Notes: generated from the letters alone by a model not told the origin. Numbered from the stretch's first letter, positions 50,798 through 60,086 are shown. The stretch is 64,000 bases of DNA from Streptomyces sp. NBC_01481 (GCF_026339995.1 NZ_JAPEPT010000005.1:682001-746000); one strand, 5' to 3'. Translations and numbers: made by a program.

Positions 50798-52246
50798 GCA
50801 CGAAAGACGAGACTCCGACCGGGCGCCCTCGAGGGTCGGCCCGGCCGGGGTACTCCCTCGACCTCCGTCTATGGAAGGTCTCGAAGACAGGCCGGAAGTC
50901 CCGCCCCTACCGCCTGCGTTGGGTGGTTGCCGGGCGCGTACACGGCGACACCTTCGCCACGTCCGCGCTCGCCGAGAGTCGACGCTCGGAGCTGTGGCAA
51001 GCCATGAGGCGCGGCGACGCGTTCGAGGTCGCCTCGGGCCTTCCTGAGTCCGAAGTCCGTGCGGCGGCCGAAGCTGCTCAGGCCAAGCCGCCGTTGCGGT
51101 GGTTCGAGTTCTGCCGGAAGTACGTCGCCGGGCGGTGGCGCACCAGCGCAGCGAAGTCGCGCGAGAGCATGGCGGACGGGCTTGCTGCCGTAGCGCTCGC
51201 CATGGTGCAGCGAGGAGCGGGCGTCCCCGAGGACACGGATCTCCGGCTCGCCTTCCGGTGGGGCATCGTGCCTGCGAATGCGGGGAAGGAAGCGCCGGCG
51301 GAGTTGAAGGCCGCCTACGACTGGCTGACGACATCGGACCGGCCGGTCGTCGACCTGACCGACACGGAGGTGTTCGAAGATGTCCAGTATCGCCTCAGCT
51401 ACCGGCTCGATGGCATCCGCGCGGCAGGCGAGACGTGCAAGCGGCGGCGCCGTGCCCTGAACACCGCGCTCGAACACGCCGTGGACGTCGGGGAGCTCCC
51501 GGAGAACCCGCTTCAGCGTACCCGCAAGAAGCGTGTGGGCTCCGTCGACGTAGTGGACCGGCGTGTCCTCGTGAACGCCGTACAGGGGCGGCAGTTGCTC
51601 ACCGCGGTCTCGTACGTCGGGTCATGGGACCGCAACCGTGGGCGGCGACTAGTGGCGTTCTACGCGGTGCTCTACTACGCAGGGCTCAGGCCCGCCGAGG
51701 CGGTCGGACTGCGGCTGTCTGACTGTCACCTGCCGGAGACGGGTTGGGGAACACTGACGCTGCGGGAGACGCGCCCCGTCTCTGGCAAGCAATGGACGGA
51801 CTCCGGGGAGCGACACGACCGCAGGGGACTGAAGGCACGTGAGGCAGCCACGGACCGGCCAGTCCCCATCCCTCCCGTGTTGGTCACCATCCTTCAGGTG
51901 CATCTGAAGGAGTTCGGGACCGCCAAGGAGGGGCGGGTGTTCGGGAACGAGCGCGGGGGAGTGGTCGGCTCGTCCACGTACTGGCGCGCGTGGGAGGAGG
52001 CACGGAGGTACGCCCTGCCTCCGGAGCGAGCCGAGTCGCCATTGGCAGGGCGCCCATACGATCTTGCGACACGCGTGCATCACGCGATGGCTGAACGCGG
52101 GGGTCCCGATCGCCGAGGTGGCTCGTCGAGTTGGTAATTCGCCGGAAGTGATCCACCGGCGCTACCACGGCTGCATCGATGGACACGAGAAAGCCGCCAA
52201 CGAGAAGATCGCGAAGTCGCTAGTGGAAGATGGCGACGGGGTGTAA
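50794..52246 (+). pseudogene. int: site-specific tyrosine recombinase (Int), frameshifted
   Basis: The frame from GTG 50794 encodes a tyrosine recombinase with 'YYAGLRPAEAVGLRLSD' (first catalytic Arg, near residue 296). It breaks at 52061-52067: the codons read 'RPYDLATRVHH' and stop at 52137. Dropping one T of the TT at 52064-52065 gives 'RPYDLRHACITRWLNAGV', then 'RRVGNSPEVIHRRYHGCID', stopping at 52246. The lost part contains the second catalytic box and the nucleophilic tyrosine, so the upstream frame alone cannot be active. The lesion may be real decay, a sequencing error or, less likely, recoding. Int recombines the tRNA-Arg att sites. Confidence 0.88.
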
Positions 52247-52382
52247 TGAAGGGCCGCACGTGAGTCAAGGGCGGTCCGGGAAGGCCTGGACCGCCCTTCA
52301 CCCCTTCCAGCGGAGTGGGATCTGGAATCAGATAGCCGAGTGGAGTTCAATCAGGCTCGGCTCAGTGCACGGACAGGATCCC

Positions 52383-54134
52383 CTAGAAACGCCAGATTAC
52401 TTGCGCTTCATCTATTGAAATGTGACCTTTTATGTAGAGAGTGAGAGTCACGCACCACAGGGTAACAAGTGCGGCAAGCAGCAAAAGCTGCTTGAGACGC
52501 TTAACGCGCCTACCCAGTGTGCTTGCATCTGCTGCGAGCAGCAGGGTAGCGGCGAAAGTCGCTGGTATGAGAATTGTGGCCACGTCCTTACTGCCAAGCG
52601 AATAGTTTTTCGCGTACACCAAATAGAGAAGGAGCCATATTGCAGAAATGGTGATCGCGATTATTCCCCAATGGAGCATGGATCGGAAAACCGTCTGCGA
52701 TAGGCGACACTCAACCCAAATCCTTTCGTCTCGGCTCTCTGAGGAGTCGTAACGTGAGTAGTACTCGGCACTCTTCAGCTCATCGTCGGCTGAGCCGTTC
52801 ACCTTCCGTGCGGTCGGGAGCTTCTTCCATGTGTCATTGAACGCGCGGCACCTTAGCTTGACTGGCCGTACGCTATTGTCGGGTGCGCTGATATGTACAT
52901 AATTCGAGCCAGCATCGTGAAAAGAGAGGTGGTGTCGGGCTCTCGGGAAAAATAGATCACGTGGCCACCTATAGAGAGCCCGAATGTCATCGCGCTTCGG
53001 TGCGTCGAAATAGATGCTCCGCTTTTCCTTCACTTTGATTATGAAGGGCTTGTTCAGTGGTACGCGACAAACGGTAATCGCTTCCCATCGCCAGCCATAA
53101 GAGGAATAGGTCGACAGCAACTTTCGTGCTGCTCTGGTCTCCTCGCTCTCCGGATCTGCACCAGCGACTCGCTCTGCTGCATCCAGCAGATTCTTGAGAT
53201 CGCTAAGGATTCTGTGTATTCGATTCGTGGGCAACTGTGGTTGAGCAGCAAGAAGGTCGGGCAGTGCCAGTATGGGGTTTTGTGTGGCGCTCTTATGGGT
53301 GCTAACTACTTGCCTCTTGACGATTTCCTTTATGTCCTTTTGGATTTCCTTCCATGTCGCGTATCTATCGCGATTTAGCACTTTGCCGGGAATGGCTCTC
53401 TTGAGATATGTCCAGAGTGGGGCTTTGAAAAAGTTCCATTTGCGCATTCCGTGCCAGGTGGTCGGCCTGAAGGCGAAAATCGCAGACAGCAAGAAACTGA
53501 GATCAGAGTCCTCCTCCAGGATCCTTTCTTTGTCGTCCAAGAGGTGGGCTTGCTTGGCGAGATAGGCCATATACTTGGCTTTAAGTCTCGCGGTTTCTTT
53601 GCGGGAAATCCGGTAGGCTGGTTGATCGTCAACTGTAATCTGAAAATCAAGCAGGGGCTCCTTGGGGAATGAAGCGATGGGTAGAATTAGCGTTTTCGAA
53701 TCAGGCCACTGATCCACATCTGATCCGAACTGACTATTAAGTTCTCTGCGCAAGTCGGCAGTGGCAGGGTCATGTTGCATTCTCGCTATGTCGGTAAGCG
53801 CTTGGACATCAATAGTGCGGCTGCGTTCCGACCACTGCGCACTCGTAAGTTCTATGTGTTGGACTGACCTTACGCGCCACGAAGTATAAGTGCGAAGCAG
53901 GCAGCATGCGAGGGGCTCAAGGCCTGCCATATCGGATTGATCCGTCTCCGGGAACTCTAATATTTCACCTTGCTGCAACGGTATTTTCCACGGCATGATC
54001 TTGATCAAGAAGCTTGCCCACAGAGTCATTAGGAGCCCTCCCTCGCCGACTTCCGATCCATCAATTCTTAAATCACTCTCACCCCTCAATCCGATAGTGG
54101 TCCCGAATGGCGACTTTGGCACCTCGCGTGTCAC
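52383..54134 (-). CDS. orphan membrane protein, lower GC, between int and attR
   Basis: The 583-aa protein has a long soluble N-terminal region, including 'PKEPLLDFQITVDDQPAYRI' and 'RYATWKEIQKDIKEIVKRQV', and ends with three hydrophobic segments ('WGIIAITISAIWLLLYLVYA', 'VATILIPATFAATLLLAA', 'LLLLAALVTLWCVTLTLYI'). I recognise no family. GC content and codon use are far below the surrounding genes, which indicates recent acquisition from a lower-GC source. Int normally adjoins the att site, so this gene is cargo inserted beyond it. It may be a defence or exclusion gene, but nothing catalytic is visible. Confidence 0.72.
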   Translation of the reverse strand: MTREVPKSPFGTTIGLRGESDLRIDGSEVGEGGLLMTLWASFLIKIMPWKIPLQQGEILEFPETDQSDMAGLEPLACCLLRTYTSWRVRSVQHIELTSAQWSERSRTIDVQALTDIARMQHDPATADLRRELNSQFGSDVDQWPDSKTLILPIASFPKEPLLDFQITVDDQPAYRISRKETARLKAKYMAYLAKQAHLLDDKERILEEDSDLSFLLSAIFAFRPTTWHGMRKWNFFKAPLWTYLKRAIPGKVLNRDRYATWKEIQKDIKEIVKRQVVSTHKSATQNPILALPDLLAAQPQLPTNRIHRILSDLKNLLDAAERVAGADPESEETRAARKLLSTYSSYGWRWEAITVCRVPLNKPFIIKVKEKRSIYFDAPKRDDIRALYRWPRDLFFPRARHHLSFHDAGSNYVHISAPDNSVRPVKLRCRAFNDTWKKLPTARKVNGSADDELKSAEYYSRYDSSESRDERIWVECRLSQTVFRSMLHWGIIAITISAIWLLLYLVYAKNYSLGSKDVATILIPATFAATLLLAADASTLGRRVKRLKQLLLLAALVTLWCVTLTLYIKGHISIDEAQVIWRF

Positions 54135-54421
54135 CCGTTTGGCCTAATGGGGCGGCTAAGGTGACCAGACCTTCTGCACTGGGGCCCGCCCACAGAGTCA
54201 GCTTGATCCCACGTCACAGCGTCGGGACAGCTGGCGCTCGCTCCTGACATCTGCGCGGTGCGGTGCTCGTGTCACGCGCCGGTCCAGCGGTTCGCCCACC
54301 GCAACGCCGTTGATGATCTATCGAGTGCGTGCGGGCTGAGAGGTGGTGCTTGCGCTCGTGGATTGGCGGCAGCTGCAATCGGGAGCGTGTCGTGGATGTG
54401 TCGCGAACAGTGAGACACAAC
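54135..54421. other. 287-nt region between cargo and attR
   Basis: No gene or clear regulatory feature is seen. It should hold the promoter of the lower-GC membrane-protein gene. Confidence 0.4.
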
Positions 54422-54464
54422 GAGGGAGGGCGGGAGTCAGTAAGACTGACTCCCGCCCTCCCTC
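54422..54464. terminator. 20-bp-stem hairpin near attR
   Basis: GAGGGAGGGCGGGAGTCAGT (54422-54441) pairs perfectly with 54445-54464 around a 3-nt loop. It would terminate the tRNA-Arg transcript in the integrated state, replacing the displaced terminator at 31325. Confidence 0.7.
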
Positions 54465-54512
54465 AACGGCATCCGCCCAGCTCAGCGCGCGATTCTTGCT
54501 GGCTGCTTGGCG

Positions 54513-54555
54513 AGTGCCCCCGGCAGGATTCGAACCTGCGCACACGGCTCCGGAG
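54513..54555. repeat. right attachment site (43-bp repeat within tRNA-Arg)
   Basis: It is identical to 31411-31453 and includes the 3' part of the functional tRNA-Arg. The element's copy restores a complete tRNA, as is usual for tRNA-targeting integrases. Confidence 0.92.
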
Positions 54556-54586
54556 GCCGTTGCTCTATCCCCTGAGCTACGGGGGC
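54515..54586 (-). tRNA. tRNA-Arg(CCG)
   Basis: On the minus strand GCCCCCG pairs with CGGGGGC (acceptor), GCTC with GAGC (D stem), ACGGC with GCCGT (anticodon stem) and GCAGG with CCTGC (T stem with TTCGAAT loop). The anticodon loop CTCCGGA gives anticodon CCG (arginine, CGG). The discriminator is A and CCA is not encoded. The 3' portion from the anticodon loop on is the element's att duplicate. Confidence 0.97.
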
Positions 54587-54760
54587 GTTCCGCCGCGTTT
54601 CGGCGGCGACGGGTAGAACCCTACCAGCTCCCACACGGTCCCCGTGGACAGGTATTTCGGGCCCCCCGGGCCGACCTCCCGGAGTCCGAAAGGTCGCCCT
54701 CGCGGGGTAGAAGTCGGCAAAACCCGGACGCGGCCCTGCCCACAGACCTACTCTCGAGTT

Positions 54761-55195
54761 GTGTCAGGGGCGTCCGGCCGTGTGCTCGTTGTCGACGACA
54801 ACCGGGTCATCCGGCAGTTGATCAGGGTCAATCTCGAGCTGGAGGGCTTCGAGGTCGTGACCGCGGCCGATGGTGCCGAGTGCCTGGAGGTCGTGCATCG
54901 CGTCCGTCCCGATGTCGTCACCCTCGATGTGGTCATGCCCCGCCTCGACGGGCTGCGGACCGCCGCGCGGCTGCGGGATGATCCGCGGACCCGTCATCTG
55001 CCCGTCGCGATCATCAGTGCGTGCACGCAGTACGAGGTGGAGAGCGGCCTCGCCGCCGGTGTCGACGCCTTTCTCGCCAAGCCCTTCGAGCCTGCCGAGC
55101 TGGTCCGGCTCGTACGGCAGTTGATGCATCGGGAGGGCCCGCCGTCCGTCGACGGCAGGCATGGCGCCGGGCGGGCGGAAAGCGCACGGGGCTGA
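54761..55195 (+). CDS. single-domain response regulator
   Basis: The 144-aa receiver protein has the acidic pocket 'VLVVDDNRVIRQ', the phospho-acceptor 'PDVVTLDVVMPRLDG', 'VAIISACTQYEVES' with the conserved Ser/Thr and 'AFLAKPFEP' with the conserved Lys. No output domain or partner kinase is encoded nearby. The short tail is disordered. The gene is a standard neighbour of tRNA-Arg and nrtL in Streptomyces. GTG 54761 is the first start before the receiver and lacks a strong ribosome site. Confidence 0.88.
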   Translation: MSGASGRVLVVDDNRVIRQLIRVNLELEGFEVVTAADGAECLEVVHRVRPDVVTLDVVMPRLDGLRTAARLRDDPRTRHLPVAIISACTQYEVESGLAAGVDAFLAKPFEPAELVRLVRQLMHREGPPSVDGRHGAGRAESARG

Positions 55196-55250
55196 CCGCA
55201 TCGCGAAACCGGTTCGCGAAGGCCCCCCCTCCCTCCCATACGCTTGTCCC

Positions 55251-56219
55251 GTGACCCCCGCCGAGCTCTCTCGTACCGTGCTGCACGCCGTGTGCCGCGC
55301 GGTGGAGGACGGTGTGCTGCATGCGCCCGTGCCCGAGAGCGTCAGTGTCGAGCGGCCCCGGCCCGGTGGATGCGGGGACTACGCCACCAATGTCGCCCTG
55401 CGGCTCGCCGGGCCTGCCCGGCAGCAACCGCGCGCCATTGCCGAGGAGCTGCGGAGGCGGATCGCCCACAGCCCGGGGATCGCCCGCGTTGAGATCACCG
55501 GCCCGGGGTTCCTGAACTTCACCCTCGACGCGGGCGTCCAGCAGGCCCTCGTACGGCAGGTGCTGGAGCGGGGCCTCACCTACGGGCACGGGGACTGGGC
55601 CGCCGACCTCTCCGTACGCCTCCAGACCGCCGACGAGCTCCGCGCCCGCGTCTGGGCCGAGACCGTCCTGGAGCTCCTGCGCACCCAGGGCGCCGACGTC
55701 ACGCACGGCGACCCCGAAGCCCTGCATGTCGTGCCCGCCCCCGCGCAGGACCTTCTCGAGCGGCTCGGTCCCGATGCCGCCCGTTGGGCCCTGCTCTCGG
55801 GCGCCGCGCACGACCGGCCGCAGGCGGGTACCGACCTCCTCGTGCAGCACGAGCGCAATCCGCTCTTCCGGGTCCGGTACGCCCACTCCCGTACGAGGGC
55901 CCTCACCCGCAACGCCGAAGAGCTCGGGTTCGCCGGCGACCCGCAGCAGCACGTCGACGCCCCCGCCCTCACCACCGCCATCGGCGACCACCCCGCCGTC
56001 CTCGCCTCCGCCGCACGCCTCCGCGCGCCCGATCGGCTCGCCCGGCATCTGGAGAGCACCGCCGACGCCTTTCTCGCCTTCCAGCACAACGTCCTGCCGT
56101 TCGGCGACGAGAAACCCATGGCCGCCCACCGTTCCCGGCTCGCGCTCGCCGAAGCCGCCGGGACGGTGCTCGCCGGTGGCCTGTCCCTGCTCGGCATCAG
56201 CGCCCCTGACTACCTGTGA
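55251..56219 (+). CDS. nrtL: ArgS-related anticodon-binding protein NrtL
   Basis: The 322-aa protein is arginyl-tRNA-synthetase-like without the catalytic HIGH/KMSKS core. The N-terminal additional domain is visible ('CGDYATNVALRLAGPARQQP', 'ITGPGFLNFTLD'). It is joined to the C-terminal anticodon-binding domain ('RVRYAHSRTRALTRNAEELG', 'RLARHLESTADAFLAFQH'). It cannot charge tRNA and its role is unknown. It lies 7 nt upstream of lysA, so the two are probably co-transcribed. GTG 55251 gives 'VTPAELSRTVLHAVCRAV'. Confidence 0.9.
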   Translation: MTPAELSRTVLHAVCRAVEDGVLHAPVPESVSVERPRPGGCGDYATNVALRLAGPARQQPRAIAEELRRRIAHSPGIARVEITGPGFLNFTLDAGVQQALVRQVLERGLTYGHGDWAADLSVRLQTADELRARVWAETVLELLRTQGADVTHGDPEALHVVPAPAQDLLERLGPDAARWALLSGAAHDRPQAGTDLLVQHERNPLFRVRYAHSRTRALTRNAEELGFAGDPQQHVDAPALTTAIGDHPAVLASAARLRAPDRLARHLESTADAFLAFQHNVLPFGDEKPMAAHRSRLALAEAAGTVLAGGLSLLGISAPDYL

Positions 56220-56226
56220 GAGAAGA

Positions 56227-57618
56227 ATGAGCCGTTCCGCACACCCCGCCGGGCCCCGCCACGCAGACGTCCTGCCCGAAGGTCACTACACCGCCCCGCC
56301 CACCGACCTCAATGTCCTCGACGAGAAGGTCTGGGCCCGCACGGTCGGCCGCAACGACGACGGCGTCGTCACCGTCGGCGGCATGGAAGTGACGCGGCTC
56401 GCCGAGGAGTTCGGGACCCCCGCCTACTTCCTCGACGAGGCCGACTTCCGCGCCCGCTGCCGCGCCTGGGCCGACGCCTTCGGCAAGGACGCCGACGTCT
56501 TCTACGCGGGGAAGGCCTTCCTGTCACGGGCGGTTGTGCGGTGGCTCAAGGAGGAGGGGCTCAACCTGGACGTGTGTTCCGGGGGCGAGCTCACCACCGC
56601 TCTCGACGCCGGCATGCCCGCCGACCGCATCGCCTTCCACGGCAACAACAAGTCCCAGGAAGAGATCGACCGGGCCGTCGAGGCCGGCGTCGGGCGCATC
56701 GTCGTCGACTCCTTCCAGGAGATCGTCCGCGTCGCCCACACCGCCCAGCGGCTCGGCACCCGCCAGCGCGTGCAGATCCGGGTGACGGTGGGAGTGGAAG
56801 CGCACACCCACGAATTCATCGCCACCGCGCACGAGGACCAGAAGTTCGGCATCCCGCTCGCGGGCGGCCAGGCCGCCGAGGCCGTTCGCCGCGCCCTCAG
56901 GCTCGACGGCATCGAGCTCATCGGCATCCACTCCCACATCGGCTCGCAGATCTTCGACACCTCCGGCTTCGAGGTCGCCGCCCACCGCGTCGTCCGCCTC
57001 CTCGCCGAGATCCGCGACGAGCACGGCATCGAGCTGCCCGAGATCGACCTCGGCGGCGGTCTCGGCATCGCGTACACCTCCGACGACGACCCGCGCGAGC
57101 CGCACGACATCGCCAAGGCGCTCAACGAGATCGTCACTCGTGAGTGTGAGGCCGCCAGGCTGCGTACGCCCCGGATCTCCGTCGAGCCGGGCCGCGCGAT
57201 CGTCGGGCCCACCGCCTTCACCCTGTACGAGGTCGGCACCATCAAGCCGCTCGAGGGTCTGCGTACCTACGTCAGCGTCGACGGCGGCATGTCCGACAAC
57301 ATCCGCACCGCGCTGTACGACGCCGAGTACAGCGTGGCCCTGGTGTCGCGGACATCCACCGCCGGGCCGATGCTCGCCCGTGTGGTCGGCAAGCACTGCG
57401 AGAGCGGCGACATCGTGGTCAAGGACGCGTTCCTGCCCGCCGACCTCGCCCCGGGTGATCTGATCGCCGTGCCCGCGACCGGCGCGTACTGCCGCTCGAT
57501 GGCCAGCAACTACAACCACGCGCTGCGCCCGCCCGTCGTCGCCGTCACGGACGGCGAGGCGCGGGTGATCGTACGGCGTGAGACGGAGGAAGATCTCCTG
57601 CGTCTTGACGTCGGATAG
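56227..57618 (+). CDS. lysA: diaminopimelate decarboxylase LysA
   Basis: The 463-aa PLP enzyme converts meso-diaminopimelate to lysine, the last step of lysine synthesis. The PLP lysine is in 'VFYAGKAFLSRAV' near residue 95. 'GIHSHIGSQIFD', 'EIDLGGGLGIAY', 'VEPGRAIVGPTAFTLYEV' and 'DGGMSDNIRTALY' are the family motifs. It starts 7 nt after nrtL and ends before a hairpin that separates it from hom. Confidence 0.96.
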   Translation: MSRSAHPAGPRHADVLPEGHYTAPPTDLNVLDEKVWARTVGRNDDGVVTVGGMEVTRLAEEFGTPAYFLDEADFRARCRAWADAFGKDADVFYAGKAFLSRAVVRWLKEEGLNLDVCSGGELTTALDAGMPADRIAFHGNNKSQEEIDRAVEAGVGRIVVDSFQEIVRVAHTAQRLGTRQRVQIRVTVGVEAHTHEFIATAHEDQKFGIPLAGGQAAEAVRRALRLDGIELIGIHSHIGSQIFDTSGFEVAAHRVVRLLAEIRDEHGIELPEIDLGGGLGIAYTSDDDPREPHDIAKALNEIVTRECEAARLRTPRISVEPGRAIVGPTAFTLYEVGTIKPLEGLRTYVSVDGGMSDNIRTALYDAEYSVALVSRTSTAGPMLARVVGKHCESGDIVVKDAFLPADLAPGDLIAVPATGAYCRSMASNYNHALRPPVVAVTDGEARVIVRRETEEDLLRLDVG

Positions 57619-57639
57619 TTGAGATAGATGTCTCGCATG

Positions 57640-57668
57640 CCGGACGGAGGATAGAAACTTCCGTCCGG
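57640..57668 (+). terminator. hairpin between lysA and hom
   Basis: CCGGACGGA (57640-57648) pairs with TCCGTCCGG (57660-57668) around an 11-nt loop, 21 nt after the lysA stop and 47 nt before the hom start. It lacks a T-tract. It may end lysA messages or act as an attenuator of hom. Confidence 0.5.
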
Positions 57669-57715
57669 TGAGTGAGACTGGTCCACACCGTAGAAGTAAT
57701 GAGAAGCGAGGTCGG

Positions 57716-59008
57716 ATGATGCGTACGCGTCCGCTGAAGGTGGCGCTGCTGGGCTGTGGAGTGGTCGGCTCAGAGGTGGCGCGCATCATGACGACGCACG
57801 CCGAAGACCTCGCGGCCCGTATCGGCGCCCCCGTCGAGCTCGCCGGTGTCGCCGTCCGCCGCCCCTCCAAGGTGCGGGAAGGCATCGACCCGGGCCTCAT
57901 CACCACGGATGCGACCGCCCTCGTCAAACGCGGCGACATCGACGTCGTCATCGAGGTCATCGGCGGTATCGAGCCCGCCCGCACGCTCATCACCACCGCC
58001 TTCGAGCACGGCGCTTCCGTCGTCTCCGCCAACAAGGCGCTGCTCGCCGAGGACGGCACGACGCTCTACGCCGCCGCCGAGGAGCACGGCAAGGACCTCT
58101 ACTTCGAGGCCGCGGTCGCCGGTGCGATTCCGCTGATCAGGCCGCTGCGCGAGTCCCTGGCCGGCGACAAGGTCAACCGGGTGCTCGGAATCGTCAACGG
58201 CACGACGAACTTCATCCTCGACAAGATGGACAGCTCCGGGGCCGGGTACTCCGAGGCCCTGGACGAGGCCACCGCCCTCGGATACGCCGAAGCCGACCCG
58301 ACCGCCGACGTCGAGGGCTTCGACGCCGCCGCCAAGGCCGCCATCCTCGCCGGGATCGCCTTCCACACCCGCGTACGCCTCGACGACGTCTACCGCGAGG
58401 GCCTGACCGACGTCAGCGCCGCCGACATCGCCTCCGCCAAGCGCATGGGCTGCACCGTCAAGCTCCTCGCCATCTGCGAGCGCGCGGCCGACGGGCAGTC
58501 CGTCACGGCCCGCGTGCACCCCGCGATGATCCCGCTCAGCCACCCGCTCGCCTCCGTCCGCGAGGCGTACAACGCCGTCTTCGTCGAGGCCGAAGCCGCC
58601 GGGCAGCTGATGTTCTACGGTCCCGGCGCGGGCGGCTCGCCCACCGCGTCCGCGGTACTCGGCGACCTCGTCGCCGTATGCCGCAACAGGCTCGCCGAGT
58701 CCACCGGGCCGGGCGAGTCCGCGTACACCCAGCTGCCCGTGAGCCCCATGGGCGACGTGGTGACGCGGTACCACATCAGTCTCGACGTGGCCGACAAGCC
58801 GGGCGTGCTCGCCCAGGTGGCGACGGTCTTCGCCGAGCACGGCGTGTCCATCGACACGGTCCGTCAGCAGGGCAAGGACGGCGAGGCATCCCTCGTCGTC
58901 GTCACCCACCGCGCGCCCGACGCCGCCCTTTCCGGGACCGTCGAGGCGCTGCGCAAGCTCGACACCGTGCGCGGTGTCGCCAGCATCATGCGTGTTGAAG
59001 GGGAGTAA
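57716..59008 (+). CDS. hom: homoserine dehydrogenase
   Basis: The 430-aa enzyme reduces aspartate semialdehyde to homoserine. It has an N-terminal NAD(P)-binding motif 'VALLGCGVVGSEVARIM', the catalytic region 'AGAIPLIRPLRESLAGDKVN', 'GIVNGTTNFIL', and a C-terminal ACT domain ('LDVADKPGVLAQVATVFAEH') that normally mediates threonine feedback inhibition. ATG 57716 and ATG 57719 are adjacent; either may be used. It is followed 7 nt later by thrC. Confidence 0.96.
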   Translation: MMRTRPLKVALLGCGVVGSEVARIMTTHAEDLAARIGAPVELAGVAVRRPSKVREGIDPGLITTDATALVKRGDIDVVIEVIGGIEPARTLITTAFEHGASVVSANKALLAEDGTTLYAAAEEHGKDLYFEAAVAGAIPLIRPLRESLAGDKVNRVLGIVNGTTNFILDKMDSSGAGYSEALDEATALGYAEADPTADVEGFDAAAKAAILAGIAFHTRVRLDDVYREGLTDVSAADIASAKRMGCTVKLLAICERAADGQSVTARVHPAMIPLSHPLASVREAYNAVFVEAEAAGQLMFYGPGAGGSPTASAVLGDLVAVCRNRLAESTGPGESAYTQLPVSPMGDVVTRYHISLDVADKPGVLAQVATVFAEHGVSIDTVRQQGKDGEASLVVVTHRAPDAALSGTVEALRKLDTVRGVASIMRVEGE

Positions 59009-59015
59009 GGGACCC

Positions 59016-60086
59016 ATGACGACCAACGGCACCCACCAGTGGCGCGGCATCATCGAGGAGTACCGGGACCGACTCCCGGTGACGGACACGACGCCGGTCG
59101 TCACGCTCGGCGAGGGTGGTACGCCGCTCGTCCCGGCGAATGTCCTCTCCGAGCGCACGGGCTGCGAGGTGCATCTCAAGGTCGAGGGCGCCAACCCCAC
59201 CGGGTCCTTCAAGGACCGCGGCATGACCATGGCCATCACCAAGGCCAAGGAGGAGGGCGCGCAGGCGGTCATCTGCGCCTCCACCGGCAACACGTCGGCC
59301 TCGGCCGCCGCCTATGCCGTACGGGCGGGAATGGTCTGCGCGGTCCTCGTGCCGCAGGGCAAGATCGCGCTGGGCAAGATGGGCCAGGCGCTGGTGTACG
59401 GCTCGCGCATCCTTCAGGTCGACGGAAACTTCGACGACTGCCTGAATCTCGCTCGCGCTCTGTCCGACAACTACCCGGTGGCGCTGGTCAATTCGGTCAA
59501 TCCGTTCCGTATCGAGGGCCAGAAGACCGCCTCGTTCGAAATCGTCGACGCGCTCGGTGACGCCCCCGACATTCATGTGCTGCCCGTCGGCAACGCCGGC
59601 AACATCACGGCGTACTGGAAGGGGTACAAGGAGTACGCCGCGGACAAGATGTCCACGCACACTCCCCGAATGTGGGGCTTCCAGGCCTCCGGCTCGGCCC
59701 CGATCGTGCGCGGCGAAGTGGTCAAGGACCCCTCGACGATCGCCACAGCGATCCGGATCGGCAACCCCGCCTCGTGGCAGCAGGCGCTCGCCGCGCGCGA
59801 TGAGTCGGGCGGTTTCATCGACGAGGTGACGGACCGTGAGATCCTGCGTGCCTACCGGCTGTTGGCCTCGCAGGAGGGCGTCTTCGTCGAGCCCGCGTCC
59901 GCCGCGTCCGTTGCCGGTCTGCTCAAGGCGGCCGAGCAGGGCAAGGTCGACCCGGGCCAGAAAATCGTCTGCACCGTCACCGGCAATGGCCTCAAGGACC
60001 CCGACTGGGCCGTCGCCGGAGCGCCCCAGCCGGTCACCGTGCCGGTCGACGCGGCTGCCGCCGCCCAGCGGCTGGGACTGGCGTAA
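59016..60086 (+). CDS. thrC: threonine synthase
   Basis: The 356-aa PLP enzyme converts phosphohomoserine to threonine. The PLP lysine lies in 'NPTGSFKDRGMTMAI', with 'CASTGNTSASAAAYAVRAGM' and the phosphate-binding 'LPVGNAGNITAYWKGY'. It is 7 nt downstream of hom, a typical hom-thrC pair, and ends at a hairpin terminator. Confidence 0.96.
   Translation: MTTNGTHQWRGIIEEYRDRLPVTDTTPVVTLGEGGTPLVPANVLSERTGCEVHLKVEGANPTGSFKDRGMTMAITKAKEEGAQAVICASTGNTSASAAAYAVRAGMVCAVLVPQGKIALGKMGQALVYGSRILQVDGNFDDCLNLARALSDNYPVALVNSVNPFRIEGQKTASFEIVDALGDAPDIHVLPVGNAGNITAYWKGYKEYAADKMSTHTPRMWGFQASGSAPIVRGEVVKDPSTIATAIRIGNPASWQQALAARDESGGFIDEVTDREILRAYRLLASQEGVFVEPASAASVAGLLKAAEQGKVDPGQKIVCTVTGNGLKDPDWAVAGAPQPVTVPVDAAAAAQRLGLA

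Larger units (their letters stand above)
31411..54555. mobile_element. AICE integrated at tRNA-Arg(CCG)
   Basis: The 23.1 kb segment lies between identical 43-bp att repeats and carries the hallmark genes of actinomycete integrative and conjugative elements. It has an FtsK/TraB-like DNA translocase, a DUF2637 protein, an RRQRL zinc protein, a primase-polymerase and RepA-like helicase replicon, xis and int, plus GntR and XRE regulators and a Nudix gene. Cargo includes a PIN/HTH pair, an ABC-3C system, a RelE-like toxin operon and a lower-GC membrane-protein gene. The integrase is frameshifted, so excision may be blocked. Int is separated from the right att site by 2.3 kb of cargo, which is unusual. 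Confidence 0.92.

Noticed and set aside
52061..52067. Programmed frameshift in int
   Set aside because: No slippery heptamer or downstream stimulator was recognised; decay or sequencing error is simpler.
54343..54981. 212-aa plus-strand open frame across attR and the tRNA
   Set aside because: It crosses the tRNA gene and the response-regulator start in the wrong frame.
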